DNA of 64,000 nucleotides. It comes from Streptomyces griseiscabiei (GTDB lineage: Bacteria > Actinomycetota > Actinomycetes > Streptomycetales > Streptomycetaceae). Below the pieces are notes generated by a model, which saw only the letters and a list, made by a program, of their open reading frames with translations, searched no databases and was not told the DNA's origin. Location of the stretch: positions 434,001-498,000 of the forward strand of contig NZ_JAGJBZ010000001.1 of the NCBI RefSeq assembly GCF_020010925.1, read 5' to 3'. Each line of letters opens with the position of its first letter. Position 1 is the stretch's first letter. Of this stretch, positions 34,339 to 43,926 are shown piece after piece. The position numbers and the translations under genes were made by a program.

Positions 34339-35373
34339 ATGGACGGCGCTGGCGCGGCGCAACGACGGCCGACGATCACCGATGTGGCGCGCCTCGCGGG
34401 CGTATCGCCCCAGACGGTGTCGCGGTACCTGCAGTTCAAGGGCGGGCTGAAGCCCGTGACCGTGGAGCGTGTGGAGTCGGCGATCCGCGAACTGGACTAC
34501 CGCCCCAACCTGGTGGCGCGCTCCATGCGCACGCGCAAGACCGGGCGGCTGGCGGTCCTCATGCCCGCCATGGCCTTCAACCCCTCGCGCATGCTCGCGG
34601 GGGCCAGCGCGACGGCACACGCCGCGCAGTATTTCGTGGACGTCGTGAGCGCCGGGGGTGGCGTGCAGGCCAGAAGCGAACGCCTGCTGGAACTCGCCGA
34701 TTCGGGGCAGTACGAGGGCATCCTCTCGCTCGCTCCCGTGCTCCCCGCGGTGGAGGGCAAGCTGCACCAGAGGACGACCGTGGTGATCTCGGCCGACTTC
34801 GACGACGAGATGCGCGGCATCGGGGAGCTGGCCGACGCCACGCCCCTGAAGCAGATGATCGAGCACTTGGCGGCGATCGGCCACTCCCGGTTCCTGCACG
34901 TGGCGGGCGACGCGCAGTTCGCCTCCGCGAGGGCACGCCGACAGAGCTATCTGAGCACGGTCGAACGCCTCGGGCTGGAGTCCGTCGGGGTCTTCGACGG
35001 CGACTGGTCCGGCGAGTCCGGCATCGAGGCGATCCGCTCACTGCCGAGCGACGCCCGGCCGACCGCGGTGATCGCGGCGAACGACCTGGTCGCCGCCGGC
35101 GTCGTGCGGGGTGCCCGGGAACGCGGATGGGACGTGCCGGGCGACATCAGCGTGACCGGCTGGGACAACGCCGGGGTGGGGCAGTTCATGACTCCGTCCC
35201 TGACCACCGTCGACGTGGACCTCGAACGACTCGGCAGCAAGGCCATGACCAAACTGCTCGCGAGTTTGCGTTATTCCACTCCTGCCGTACACGACGATCG
35301 TCTGTTCCGCATCATCTGGCGGGAATCCACGGCCGCGCCGCCCGCACAGGGGCCTTCCGGCGGCGGGCGGTGA
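34339..35373 (+). CDS. LacI-family transcriptional regulator of the sugar operon
   Basis: A 344-residue regulator: HTH TITDVARLAGVSPQTVSRYL, hinge helix near RPNLVARSMRT, and a periplasmic-binding-like effector domain (VIAANDLVAAGVVRGARERG, ISVTGWDNAGVGQF). ATG 34339 is preceded by GGGAGAG. It is divergent from the ABC operon over paired operators and is almost certainly its repressor. Confidence 0.93.
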   Translation: MDGAGAAQRRPTITDVARLAGVSPQTVSRYLQFKGGLKPVTVERVESAIRELDYRPNLVARSMRTRKTGRLAVLMPAMAFNPSRMLAGASATAHAAQYFVDVVSAGGGVQARSERLLELADSGQYEGILSLAPVLPAVEGKLHQRTTVVISADFDDEMRGIGELADATPLKQMIEHLAAIGHSRFLHVAGDAQFASARARRQSYLSTVERLGLESVGVFDGDWSGESGIEAIRSLPSDARPTAVIAANDLVAAGVVRGARERGWDVPGDISVTGWDNAGVGQFMTPSLTTVDVDLERLGSKAMTKLLASLRYSTPAVHDDRLFRIIWRESTAAPPAQGPSGGGR

Positions 35374-35424
35374 CCACGGGCAGGTGCTCACCGAGCGGGC
35401 GGGACGTCCGCCCCCGGTGGCCGC

Positions 35425-35476
35425 TATGCCGTGCGGTCGTCGCATGCGCCCGGTCATCGCGATGCCGTGCGGTCGT
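35425..35476 (+). repeat. Short direct repeat downstream of lacI
   Basis: ATGCCGTGCGGTCGT at 35425-35439 and 35462-35476, 37 bp apart, in the 257-bp gap between the convergent lacI and cupin genes. Function unknown. Confidence 0.45.
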
Positions 35477-35630
35477 TGCGGGCATGCGGCGGCGCGGTGC
35501 CGCACCCCGACCGCCGCCGAGGCCAGTTCCGACAAGCGCCGAACGGCACCGCCTCCCGTGCCTGGTGGCCTCCGCCCCCGGCGTGCCACGGCGTGATCGC
35601 CCCACGCCACACCCCGGGCAGCCACCGAAC

Positions 35631-36346
35631 TCAGTTCTGGTAGACGTCCAGGCGGCCGCACATGCCGAACCTCCCGCGCGCGGAGGGCTGTTCGGAACGC
35701 ACCACGGCGTGCGCGAGATGTGAGTACTCCCCCTGTTCCAGCCAGTCGAGTTGCTCACCGGTGGCGGCAGCGGCTGCCTCGGCCCCCGGCGCCACCGCTC
35801 GCGCCACTCGGCAATGCGTGGCCGTACGAGAGCGGCGGCCGCCCGGTGGAACGCGGCGAGGGCCCGTGGTCCCTCCGCCTCGCGCAGTACCCGGTACCCC
35901 TCAAGGGCAAGGTCCCGCCGGGCCAGGGCGATGCGTGCCTGCTCCTCCTCGGGCGCGTCGGCCGGGATGACGGTGACGCGCGCGTACGTCTCGGCGTCGG
36001 TCAGGTACTCCGGGGGCAGCGTGAGGACGGCGTCCCCCGCCTCCGGCAGCCCGCTGTTCTGCCTCAGAACGGTGATCCGCAGATCGTCCTCGTTGACCAG
36101 CCGGTGGATGGTGCCGGGCGTGAAGCGGGCGACCGTGCCGGCCCGCAGCTCGGTGACCTCGTACCCCGACGCCGTCAGCGTCTGCACCGCTCCGCGTCCG
36201 CCGGTGACGACGTAGGCCTCCGAACACGCCAAGTGCATGTGAGGGGTGCCGCCGCACCCGCCGTCGGTCGCGGGCCAGTCGTAGACCGACAGGTGCGATA
36301 CGGCCACGCCCCCCGGCAGTCCCGTGTTGATTCCGGCCATATCCAT
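35631..36346 (-). pseudogene. Cupin-domain protein with a frameshift
   Basis: ATG 36346 starts a cupin (PHMHLACSEAYVVTGGRGAV, then FTPGTIHRLVNEDDLRI), plausible as a sugar-binding or isomerase-like protein of the locus. The frame then runs into Arg/Pro-rich nonsense. From about 35783 the sensible C-terminus continues in another frame (AEAAAAATGEQLDWLEQGEY, then SHLAHAVVRSEQPS and CGRLDVYQN) to TGA 35631-35633. The break is at a run of five C (35783-35787) and equals one missing (or two extra) bases. It could be a true mutation or a sequencing error in a homopolymer. Confidence 0.75.
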
Positions 36347-36467
36347 ACGTATTCCATTCTTGGCAGCAATCGCTTGTCATCGCAATGAATGCAGCCCCCC
36401 TCCAAACCGCCGATCAATGTTCTGATTAAGATCGGAGCTGAAATCATGGATGCGCGAGGAGGGCAAT

Positions 36468-37112
36468 GTGGGTAACGGGCTGACAGGCAAGAGTGTGTAC
36501 GCATTCGGGGACAGTATCGTCTACGGACACGTGTACCCACGCAGCTTCGCGGACCTCGTCACGGAGCAGGAAAGCATGAACCTCACCAAGCTGGCCCGTA
36601 ACGGCGCGACCATCGGCGCCGATCCGCACGCTTCCGGTGGGCAGATACTGGCGCAGATCGAGGACGCCCCCGCCGCCGCACCGGACTTCGTCCTCTTCGG
36701 CGGAGGCACCAACGACGCACAGTCGAACTTCCGAGATCACGCCTATGAACTGGCTGTCTACGCCGAGGCGGTGGAGCGGACGCTGCACACTGCGAGCCGG
36801 AGATGGCCGACCGCCCACATCGTCTACGTCACCGCCCACAAGCTCGGTTCGCGGGACTGGGACACACAGGTGGCCCTGCGCGAGATCACCTTGCGGGCCT
36901 GTCACGCATGGGGAGTGGCCGTCGCCGACGTTTTCGCGGACACGAATTTCGACACGCGCGAAGACGCCCAGCGCGTGACATACACATTCGACAATCTGGT
37001 CGACGGTTTCCCCGGCACGGGCGGAACGGGAACCCACCCGAATATGGCGGTCATGACAGAATTCTATGGCCCGGTGGTCCGGGCAAGAATGCGGCAGATG
37101 GTGACCCATTGA
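36468..37112 (+). CDS. SGNH/GDSL-family hydrolase
   Basis: A 214-residue esterase-like protein with block I YAFGDSIVYGH (catalytic Ser), block III FGGGTND and the C-terminal GTHPN carrying the catalytic His. There is no signal peptide. GTG 36468 has AGGAGG 5 nt upstream; ATG 36450 is the alternative. It is close to sugar-ester deacetylases in size, which fits a glycan locus; the substrate is not known. Confidence 0.88.
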   Translation: MGNGLTGKSVYAFGDSIVYGHVYPRSFADLVTEQESMNLTKLARNGATIGADPHASGGQILAQIEDAPAAAPDFVLFGGGTNDAQSNFRDHAYELAVYAEAVERTLHTASRRWPTAHIVYVTAHKLGSRDWDTQVALREITLRACHAWGVAVADVFADTNFDTREDAQRVTYTFDNLVDGFPGTGGTGTHPNMAVMTEFYGPVVRARMRQMVTH

Positions 37113-37196
37113 TCGAAGCGGCTATCAGTTCTGCCGGGCCGACGTGATGCACGGATGCACGTGATGCCGGACCGGCAGAACTGGTCGCTCATTCCT

Positions 37197-39467
37197 CTAC
37201 TGGCCGTATGCGGGACCCCGCGCGATCCGGACGTCGTCCACGTCCACCGCTCCGCGCTCACCCCCGTTCGCGTACCAGGCGATCTTCGCGATCCCCGGCA
37301 TCGGTGTGCGGAACGTGACGTCCGTCAGCACGCGCCGGCCGTCGATGTCGAGGTCGAAGCGCTGGTTGGCGGTGTCCACCGTGAGCGTGACCCGGTACCA
37401 CTTTCCGTTGGTGTACGTTCCGATCACCGAGTCCGTGGTTCCCTGATACGCGTGGATCTGGCCGCGCGCGAACGCGACGCTGACGGCCTGGACGCCACTG
37501 GAGTTGTACAGGTAGGGCAACCCGAACCAGCCGGCTTGTGTGTCGTCGCGCATCACCTGTGCGTCTATGGTCACCAGGCCCTGCAGCGGGGTACTGAAGA
37601 CGCGGGAGAGGCTGGTCCCGTCGGTGCCGCCGCCGTCGGTGGTGCGGGTCAGCCGGACGCTCTTGTCGGTGGCGGACGGCGTCTCCACCGCGGAGACGTC
37701 GTTGTCGGCCGAGATGACTCGCCACCCGTTCGTCCCGTTGGCCAGCGCGCCGGTCGCCAGGTTGTCGAACGTGTCCGTGCGAGCGATGTCGGGCGCGCCG
37801 CGTTCGAAGGCACCGATCTCCGGACCGCTCCCGAGCGGAACGGGGGAGCCTGCGTAGTCCAGGCCGCCGTTGCCGGTGAGCGTGGCACCGGCGTCGACGA
37901 ACGACGATCCGGGCTGGAGCGCGAAGTTCGCCGCCGTACCGAGTCGCGTGCCGTTCTCGTCGCCGTAGGGCCCGATGGCGGAGGGATTGACGAACATCGG
38001 ATCGCCGACCTTGCGCGCGGCGTCGGAAGGGGGAACGGTCGTCAGGTTGGACGAGTACCCGTTGTTGTTGTAGACGATCGACGACTGTTGCTTGAACTCG
38101 GGTGCGGACTGTGAGGAGACGAACAGGTTGTCGGTCAGCGTCGCCTTCCCGGAGACACCGCCGGTCACCATGTTCTGCGAGTCAGTGTTCGCCCAGGTGT
38201 TGTTGTAGATGTTCGCCACCGAACCCGCCGTCTGCGACATGTGCAGGTTCCACCGCTTGCTACCGGTGATGACGTTGTAGCGGAGCACCACGCTGCCGAA
38301 CCTGACATTGGCGTTGCACGCGCAGAGCAGGATGCCGTCACCGTTGTCATGGAGGTAGTTGTATTGGAACACCTGGTTGGTGGTCCCGATGTCGGGGTCC
38401 AGGCCGTTCTGGTCGGCGCCGCCCGACGCGAGGTGGGTCCCCATGATCTCGTTGTGTTGGACGGTGACGCTGTCGGCCATGTTGGTCTCGACGCCGGAGG
38501 TGCCCACCCGGTCGATCACGTTGCCCTCGACGAGTCCGCCCCGGACACCGGTCAGGTAGACGCCGTTGCAACCGTAGGCGCTGTTCGCCTGCGAGATGTA
38601 GTTGCCGCGCAGAGTGACGTCGGTGTGCGGGGTGAAGCGGGAGTCGGTGGCCGTGTCGCGCTTGCCCCAGCCCGTGTAGACGGCCCCGGGCGCGTCCCCG
38701 GCGTACTGCTTCACGACGATCCCGCCGAACGAGGTGTTCTTGATGGTGGAGTTCTCGACCGTGACGCCGTCGAGGACCGTGGGAGCACCGGGCGCAGTGA
38801 TGTCCTTGACGCCGGTGATGAAGGCGATGCCGCCGGTGTCCTTCGAACGGTCCCAGCCCTGTTGGAACGTGATGCCCGGCCTGTTGTCGGCGCTGCTGCC
38901 GCCGATCCACCTGACCTCGCCGGTGACGTCGTGCACGTCGACCGAGTCGATCACGAAGTGGTGCAGGGTCTGGCCGTTGTCGCCGTGCACGCCGATGCCG
39001 CGGAAGTCGCCGAGCTTCGAACCGTCCGTCGTCCCCGTGGGAACCGCGTTCGACACGTCGAGGTTGCGGATCTCCCAGTACTCCTGGTTGTTCAGCCGCA
39101 CCGCGTCGCCGACGGTGCCCTGGCCGGCGATCTTCGGCTTGGCGCCGACTCCGTAGCTGTCGATGGTGATCGGGGCGCCTTCGGTGCCGGACCCCTTGGG
39201 CCACAGTTGCCCGGTCCAGCTGTCACCGGCCTCGAAGCGAATGACGTCTCCGGGCTGGAACGTCGTCGAGTTCACCTTGGTCAGCGAGCGCCAAGGCGCG
39301 CTGCTCGTACCGGCGTTGCTGTCGCTGCCGCTCGCGCTCACGTAGTACGTGGTGCCCGCGGCGAAGGCCCGCTGCGCGGGGATGAGCACGATCGACGCGA
39401 GCACGACTGCCAACGCGCACAGCGCGGCGCCAACTGCTCGTGACACAAGTCTTCGACTGGCGATCAT
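37197..39467 (-). CDS. Secreted parallel beta-helix protein, candidate polysaccharide lyase/hydrolase
   Basis: A 756-residue exported protein. The Sec signal is RRLVSRAVGAALCALAVVLA with a cleavage region near AFAAG. TTYYVSASGSDSNAGTSSAP opens a right-handed beta-helix domain, with repeated coils such as VTVENSTIKNTSFGGIVVKQ, LRGNYISQANSAYGCNGVYL and VTVQHNEIMGTHL up to about residue 540. The last ~150 residues form a concanavalin-like (LamG/DUF1080-type) sandwich that may bind glycan. It is typical of pectate-lyase-like or GH-type enzymes acting outside the cell. GAGG precedes ATG 39467. Confidence 0.88.
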   Translation of the reverse strand: MIASRRLVSRAVGAALCALAVVLASIVLIPAQRAFAAGTTYYVSASGSDSNAGTSSAPWRSLTKVNSTTFQPGDVIRFEAGDSWTGQLWPKGSGTEGAPITIDSYGVGAKPKIAGQGTVGDAVRLNNQEYWEIRNLDVSNAVPTGTTDGSKLGDFRGIGVHGDNGQTLHHFVIDSVDVHDVTGEVRWIGGSSADNRPGITFQQGWDRSKDTGGIAFITGVKDITAPGAPTVLDGVTVENSTIKNTSFGGIVVKQYAGDAPGAVYTGWGKRDTATDSRFTPHTDVTLRGNYISQANSAYGCNGVYLTGVRGGLVEGNVIDRVGTSGVETNMADSVTVQHNEIMGTHLASGGADQNGLDPDIGTTNQVFQYNYLHDNGDGILLCACNANVRFGSVVLRYNVITGSKRWNLHMSQTAGSVANIYNNTWANTDSQNMVTGGVSGKATLTDNLFVSSQSAPEFKQQSSIVYNNNGYSSNLTTVPPSDAARKVGDPMFVNPSAIGPYGDENGTRLGTAANFALQPGSSFVDAGATLTGNGGLDYAGSPVPLGSGPEIGAFERGAPDIARTDTFDNLATGALANGTNGWRVISADNDVSAVETPSATDKSVRLTRTTDGGGTDGTSLSRVFSTPLQGLVTIDAQVMRDDTQAGWFGLPYLYNSSGVQAVSVAFARGQIHAYQGTTDSVIGTYTNGKWYRVTLTVDTANQRFDLDIDGRRVLTDVTFRTPMPGIAKIAWYANGGERGAVDVDDVRIARGPAYGQ

Positions 39468-40533
39468 TGCCCTCTTCTTGTCGTCTGAGGTGGTGAAGTA
39501 CTGGCTCCTGTCGTGACGCCCACAGCCAGGGCGGCGTGTAACGGCTCTGGGCGCGGGCAGTCCGGGACCGCGCGGTGGACCCACCAACGGGTGCGCGACG
39601 GCATGGGCACGACTCCGGCCGGACGTGCGCCGGGCGGGCTGACCTCGCCCCTGAGCCGCACTTCCTGCCTCACAGTTCCCTCCCGGATGGAGGTTCGGCC
39701 GGCGATCGTGGGACGGACGGTCGCGAGGGGGCGGCCGTGGACGCTTTCGAGTGGGCAGGCGTCGCGGATACCGCTACCTTCAGCACGCGACAGGCCCGCC
39801 GCGTGCTGAAGGACAGACCCGTGTCCCCGGCCGCCGCAGGTCGCACGCCTCCTGGTTGTCGCGCTCACGCTGCGCGTTGTCAGCGGTGCCGCGCGACCGC
39901 CGGCGTTGGGCGAGCGACCTCATGCCTGCCCTTCGGAGGAGCTGGGAAAACGCATTCCAGGCAGTGTGCCCAGCGTGATCGAGTGCGTCAAGGTTCCGAA
40001 CAGATCGCCGCGTCAGCGAGGCTGAGTGCCCGCGGAACATCAGCGATGCAACCCTCGGAGCCCACCGGAAGACGGTCGACAGGTCGGTAGGCCGGCAGGA
40101 CCAGTCGGCAACGGGGCTCAACCCGCCCGGTGCACAGCGAGGGCAGACCGCGGTTCAGACCCGTCCCGTCGTCGGCTTCACCAGGTACTCAGCCAAGCAC
40201 CGGCTGCCCTGGTTGCTGCTGCCGTTGGCGCTCCATTCGATGGGGGTGCTGCCGGTGTTCCCAGCCTTGTACACGTCGGCCTCGCCCCCGGGCGGGACTC
40301 GACGGCGAAGCCGCATGGACGCCGAGCGCGTCTCCGCTGGTGACGCCTGTGACCGCGAAGGAGCCAGAGCTGGTGCAGTCTGGTCACGCAGAGCGCGGGA
40401 AATCGCATTCCGAACGCTGCGTGCCCGCATGTGCCAAAGCCCAGGAGGCGTTCAGCAGTTGGATTCACGGTGCCGCTGACGGGGTCCGCGTCAAGAGGAA
40501 ACGCCCCGGCCCCAGTCAACGGCACGGGCTGCC
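39468..40533. other. Intergenic stretch of about 1.07 kb without a convincing gene
   Basis: No frame gives a recognisable domain; codon use in the open frames is not Streptomyces-like. The GC content is less biased than nearby, as in decayed genes. It contains the hairpin at 39777-39812. Confidence 0.55.
39777..39812. repeat. Perfect 13-bp inverted repeat
   Basis: CCTTCAGCACGCG (39777-39789) and CGCGTGCTGAAGG (39800-39812), 10-nt loop. It is 310 bp upstream of the beta-helix gene, so it is not its terminator. Operator, terminator of a lost gene, or IS end are all possible. Confidence 0.6.
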
Positions 40534-41568
40534 TCAGATGACCCGGATCACCGTGCTGTCGCGCACCACGACCTGCCCCCGCATCACCAGGTGCACGGCC
40601 TCGGCCCGAGGCTCAAGTGCGAGGCGGACCGCCTCGGCACCTGCTCGTGCCAGGGGCAGCGACACCGTCGTCAGCCGCGGGGTCACGTCGGTCGCGAGCT
40701 CGATGTCGTCGAAACCGGTCACTGAGATGTCCGTCGGCACGGCCACGCAGTCGGCCCTGAAGGCGGACATCGCGCCGATGGCGATGGTGTCGTTGGCGGC
40801 GAGGACCACCTGGGGCGGCTCCAGCCCGTCGGTGACCAGCCGCCGCGCCGCGTCAAAGCCCCCTTGGCGGCTCACCGCAGAGTGCACGATCCGGATGTGC
40901 CTCTCCTCGACACCGCCGTCCCGGAGCCCGGCCACGAAGCCCGCGGTGCGGGCGGAGACGTTCCCCAGATCGCGCAGACCGGCGAAAATCGCCACACGCT
41001 GGTTGCCCAACTCGGCAACATATTCAGCCAGTTCCTTCGCAGCGCCGTGGTTGTCGAAGCTGATGGAGTCGAACGGCATGTCGGTATCGCCGACGATCAC
41101 AACCCGCCCGCCCTCGTTCTCGAGCCCGACCAGCTCGTCCAGCAGGCGCCCACCCAGGGCGTTCGCGTCGAGTCGGCTAGAGGTCAGGATGAGCGCCCGC
41201 GGCCGCAGCGCGCGCTGCAGCCGAACGGTTTCCAGCTGGCGCTCGGCGGTGCCATGGGTCGACGAGACGGTCACGAACGCCCCGGCTTCGCGCGCCTGCC
41301 GTTCCATCGCCGCGGCGACCATGCCCATCGACGGGGTCGTGAGATCGTCCCCGACGACGGCGATCGAGTCGTTCGCGCGCCGCATCGCCCGGGCCGAGGC
41401 GTCAGCGGTGTAGCGCAGTGCGGCCGCGGCGGTGAGGACTCGCTGCCGGTACTCGGACGCGACGGTCCGGGAACTGCCGCCCAGGACGCGTGACGCGGTG
41501 GTGACCGATACCCCGGCGGCGGCCGCGACGTCGCGCAGGGTGACAGTGGGCCTGGCTGCATGGGGCAT
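40534..41568 (-). CDS. LacI-family transcriptional regulator
   Basis: A 344-residue LacI protein: TLRDVAAAAGVSVTTASRVL HTH, hinge near ASARAMRRANDS, and effector domain with LAANDTIAIGAMSAFRADCV and ISVTGFDDIELATDVTPRLT. GGGAGGA precedes ATG 41568. It is divergent from another LacI at 42090, with an effector domain of closely similar layout (both share the GSR/DLPF/SVDN-type landmarks), which suggests duplication. Confidence 0.92.
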   Translation of the reverse strand: MPHAARPTVTLRDVAAAAGVSVTTASRVLGGSSRTVASEYRQRVLTAAAALRYTADASARAMRRANDSIAVVGDDLTTPSMGMVAAAMERQAREAGAFVTVSSTHGTAERQLETVRLQRALRPRALILTSSRLDANALGGRLLDELVGLENEGGRVVIVGDTDMPFDSISFDNHGAAKELAEYVAELGNQRVAIFAGLRDLGNVSARTAGFVAGLRDGGVEERHIRIVHSAVSRQGGFDAARRLVTDGLEPPQVVLAANDTIAIGAMSAFRADCVAVPTDISVTGFDDIELATDVTPRLTTVSLPLARAGAEAVRLALEPRAEAVHLVMRGQVVVRDSTVIRVI

Positions 41569-41652
41569 CGTGCTGTTCCTCCCGCACAAACGAGCCGTGT
41601 CCGGCGCCAGCCGAGGATATCTGCGGCAGGTCGCGGACGGGATTCGGACGGT

Positions 41653-41703
41653 GCCGGAGACAGCGGCCCGCAGCAGTGGCGGGCCGGAGACAGCGGTCCG
41701 CAG
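41653..41703 (+). repeat. Tandem ~30-bp direct repeat between divergent lacI genes
   Basis: The first 20 bases GCCGGAGACAGCGGCCCGCA (from 41653) recur from 41683 with one mismatch (T for C), exactly 30 bp apart. The surrounding gap (41569-42089, 520 bp) holds no gene. The repeats may be operators or a slippage product. Confidence 0.55.
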
Positions 41704-42089
41704 TGGCGCTCGGCGGTGTACTTCGAGGTGCCCCGGCTTGCGGAGTCTTGACGGTCCCGGTCCAAGGCTCCTCGCAGAGCGACGTGTACGGCATGCTCCT
41801 GGCCTCTGTCGCGTGCGACGGCGAGGCGGAAACGACGGCCGGCGAGCGGAATGCCGTCCCCGGGCGGATCCCCGGGCGGATGAGGTGGCCCGCCGGACCG
41901 TGGTCGCCGGGGCCCGGGCCGGGACTCCGTCCCCGTGCTCCGGACCCGACGCCGTATCGGGGCCGACCGCGCTTGCCACAGGCGGGATGGACGCGTGTCG
42001 CCCCGGGTGAGCGGTCCACCCGCGAAGGTACCGCCCATGCTCACCTCGCCCCGCAAAGCGCTGTGCTTGCTCGGGGCACAATGTGTGGC

Positions 42090-43157
42090 ATGGAACATGG
42101 GCCGGCAGCGCCTCTACCACGGCGCGGGAAGCGCGTATCCGGAAAGCGTCAGGCGACTCTGCACGACGTAGCGCGGGTGGCGGGAGTCTCCCAGGCCACG
42201 GCCTCACGCGTGCTCAACGGCAGCACCCGCACCGTCCGGCAGGAGAACGCCGCCCGAGTGTTCGCCGCCGCCGCGGAACTGGACTACACGCCGCACCTGT
42301 CCGCCCAGGCAATCGCCCGAGGTTCGACGAACACCACCGCGCTGGTCGTCAGCGGCGTCGACGACCCGTACTTCTCCGCCATCGCGGGAGGAGTGACGCA
42401 GGTGGCAGAGGCAGCAGGTCTGATCGTGACCATGGCGGTCGCAGACCGCTCCCCCGAGCAGGAACTCCAGATCGTCAGGACCCTGCGCGGCATGCGACCC
42501 CGCGCCATCGTCCTGGCCGGCAGCCGCATTGATGACGCCAACGCCCGCGACGCTCTCCTCGACGAACTCGGCGCCTACCGGGAAGCAGGGGGCAGCGTGG
42601 TCCTGATCGGCCGGCACGATCTGCCGTTCCGCACCGTGAGTGTCGACAACTACGGCGGAGCGCGGCAGCTTGCCCGAGCGCTGGTGGGTCTCGGCTACCG
42701 ACGATTCGCGATGGTGCGCGCGAGCCATGGACTCAGGACGTCCCGCGACAGGTGCACTGGCTTCGTGGAGGGCCTGCGCGAGTTCGGCATCGACGTCGAC
42801 GAAGGGTTCGTGGTCGAAGCCGAGTTCAGCCGCCGGGGCGGCGGCGAGGCCGCCCGCGAACTCGTCGAGCGGGGCCTGGACGGAACGGAGCTGGTTTTCG
42901 CCGTCAACGACGTCATGGCGATCGGTGTGATGACTGCACTCCGCGACACCGGGGTGGTGCCCGGCCAGGACATCGCCATCGCCGGCTTCGACGACATCGG
43001 GTCGGCGGTGGACGTCGACCCAGCGCTCACCACAGTTTCCGTACCTCTGCAGCAAGTCGGGGTCTGCGCGATGGAACTCGCGCTGAACATCGACGCCTCG
43101 CGGATCGTGCCGGTCTCCACGAACGTTGTCCTGCGCGGCAGTACGCCCCGCCTGTGA
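42090..43157 (+). CDS. LacI-family transcriptional regulator
   Basis: A 355-residue LacI protein: ATLHDVARVAGVSQATASRV HTH (residues ~23-42), hinge LSAQAIARGSTN, and effector domain ending ISI-like IAIAGFDDIGSAVDVDPALT. The start is uncertain: ATG 42081 and ATG 42090 are both possible and neither has a good ribosome site. It is divergent from the 40534 paralogue and next to mobile DNA on its right. A likely target is the beta-helix enzyme or a gene lost from this locus. Confidence 0.9.
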   Translation: MEHGPAAPLPRRGKRVSGKRQATLHDVARVAGVSQATASRVLNGSTRTVRQENAARVFAAAAELDYTPHLSAQAIARGSTNTTALVVSGVDDPYFSAIAGGVTQVAEAAGLIVTMAVADRSPEQELQIVRTLRGMRPRAIVLAGSRIDDANARDALLDELGAYREAGGSVVLIGRHDLPFRTVSVDNYGGARQLARALVGLGYRRFAMVRASHGLRTSRDRCTGFVEGLREFGIDVDEGFVVEAEFSRRGGGEAARELVERGLDGTELVFAVNDVMAIGVMTALRDTGVVPGQDIAIAGFDDIGSAVDVDPALTTVSVPLQQVGVCAMELALNIDASRIVPVSTNVVLRGSTPRL

Positions 43158-43310
43158 TGGTGTCGCCCTTCCACGGCGCGTAGCGGCTGAGGGTGAGCGC
43201 TTCAGCTTCGACAACAGTGCCGGGATCAGGCCAGATTGTACAGGAAAGCTGACCGACCTTCCCCAGTCTCCGCCCGTAGTGCTTCCTTGGTTCGTGGCGG
43301 ATGTGTTCGC

Positions 43311-43800
43311 GTGAACATTCGGGCCCTGCAGCAGTTCGTGAACCAGTCGCCGTGGAATCCTGTGCCGGTGCGGCGACGGATCGCCGAGCGGCTGCCCGAA
43401 GGCGTCAGGTCCGAGGTGCGGGTGATCGACGACGTGTCGTTCCCCAAGTACGGCAAAGCGTCGGTCGGGGTGGCCCGCCAGTACTGCGGAGCGGTCGGCA
43501 AGCGGGCGAATTGCCAGGTCGCGGTCAGCGTCCATGCCGCCACCGACACCGCCTGATGCCGCTTGGACCGGCAGTTGCATCTGCCACGTGAATGGACGGA
43601 CGAGCCCGACCGATGCGGCAGGGCAAAAGTCCCCGACGACGTGGTGCGCCAGGAGAGGTCGCGTCTGGCGCTCGGCCTGCTGAACACACTCGCCCAGTGG
43701 CAGTCGCAGGCGCCGGTCATCGTCGCCGCCACCGGCTACCGCGTCAGTACACCCCGCAGGATCGCTCACCGGAAGCGCGGGCTGTGGGGCGTGTGCGGCG
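43311..43800 (+). pseudogene. IS701-like transposase fragment with premature stop
   Basis: From 43311 the frame reads VNIRALQQFVNQSPWNPVPV, then VIDDVSFPKYGKASVGVARQ and YCGAVGKRANCQVAVSVHAA, an internal part of a DDE transposase of the IS701 group. TGA at 43554 sits where a sense codon is expected; the same frame goes on with LPREWTDEPDR and PVIVAATGYRVSTP before similarity fades near 43800. Both ends are missing, so the element is dead. Confidence 0.8.
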
Positions 43801-43926
43801 AGCGGTCCGATCGCCTCGTCGCGCTGGCGTCGGACGGTGGGCTCGGAGATGTTGTTGCCGTCGGCCATGTCGGCAGGCGCTGGTTGTGGCGCAGTACAAC
43901 CAAGACGATCACTGCGATCCGTCTTA

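Noticed and set aside
37155..39443. Long plus-strand frames opposite the beta-helix gene
   Set aside because: The minus strand has a signal peptide and beta-helix repeats. The opposite frames are Val/Asp/Gly-rich antisense shadows.
40155..40430. Minus-strand frame ending WSANGSSNQGSRCL..., reminiscent of ricin-type lectin ends
   Set aside because: Only a few residues match, there is no repeat unit, and the upstream part is low complexity. Not enough for a gene or pseudogene call.
42067..42090. Promoter and leaderless start for the 42090 lacI gene
   Set aside because: TTGCTC and CACAAT are only 4 nt apart, so they cannot form a promoter. The start codon remains ambiguous.
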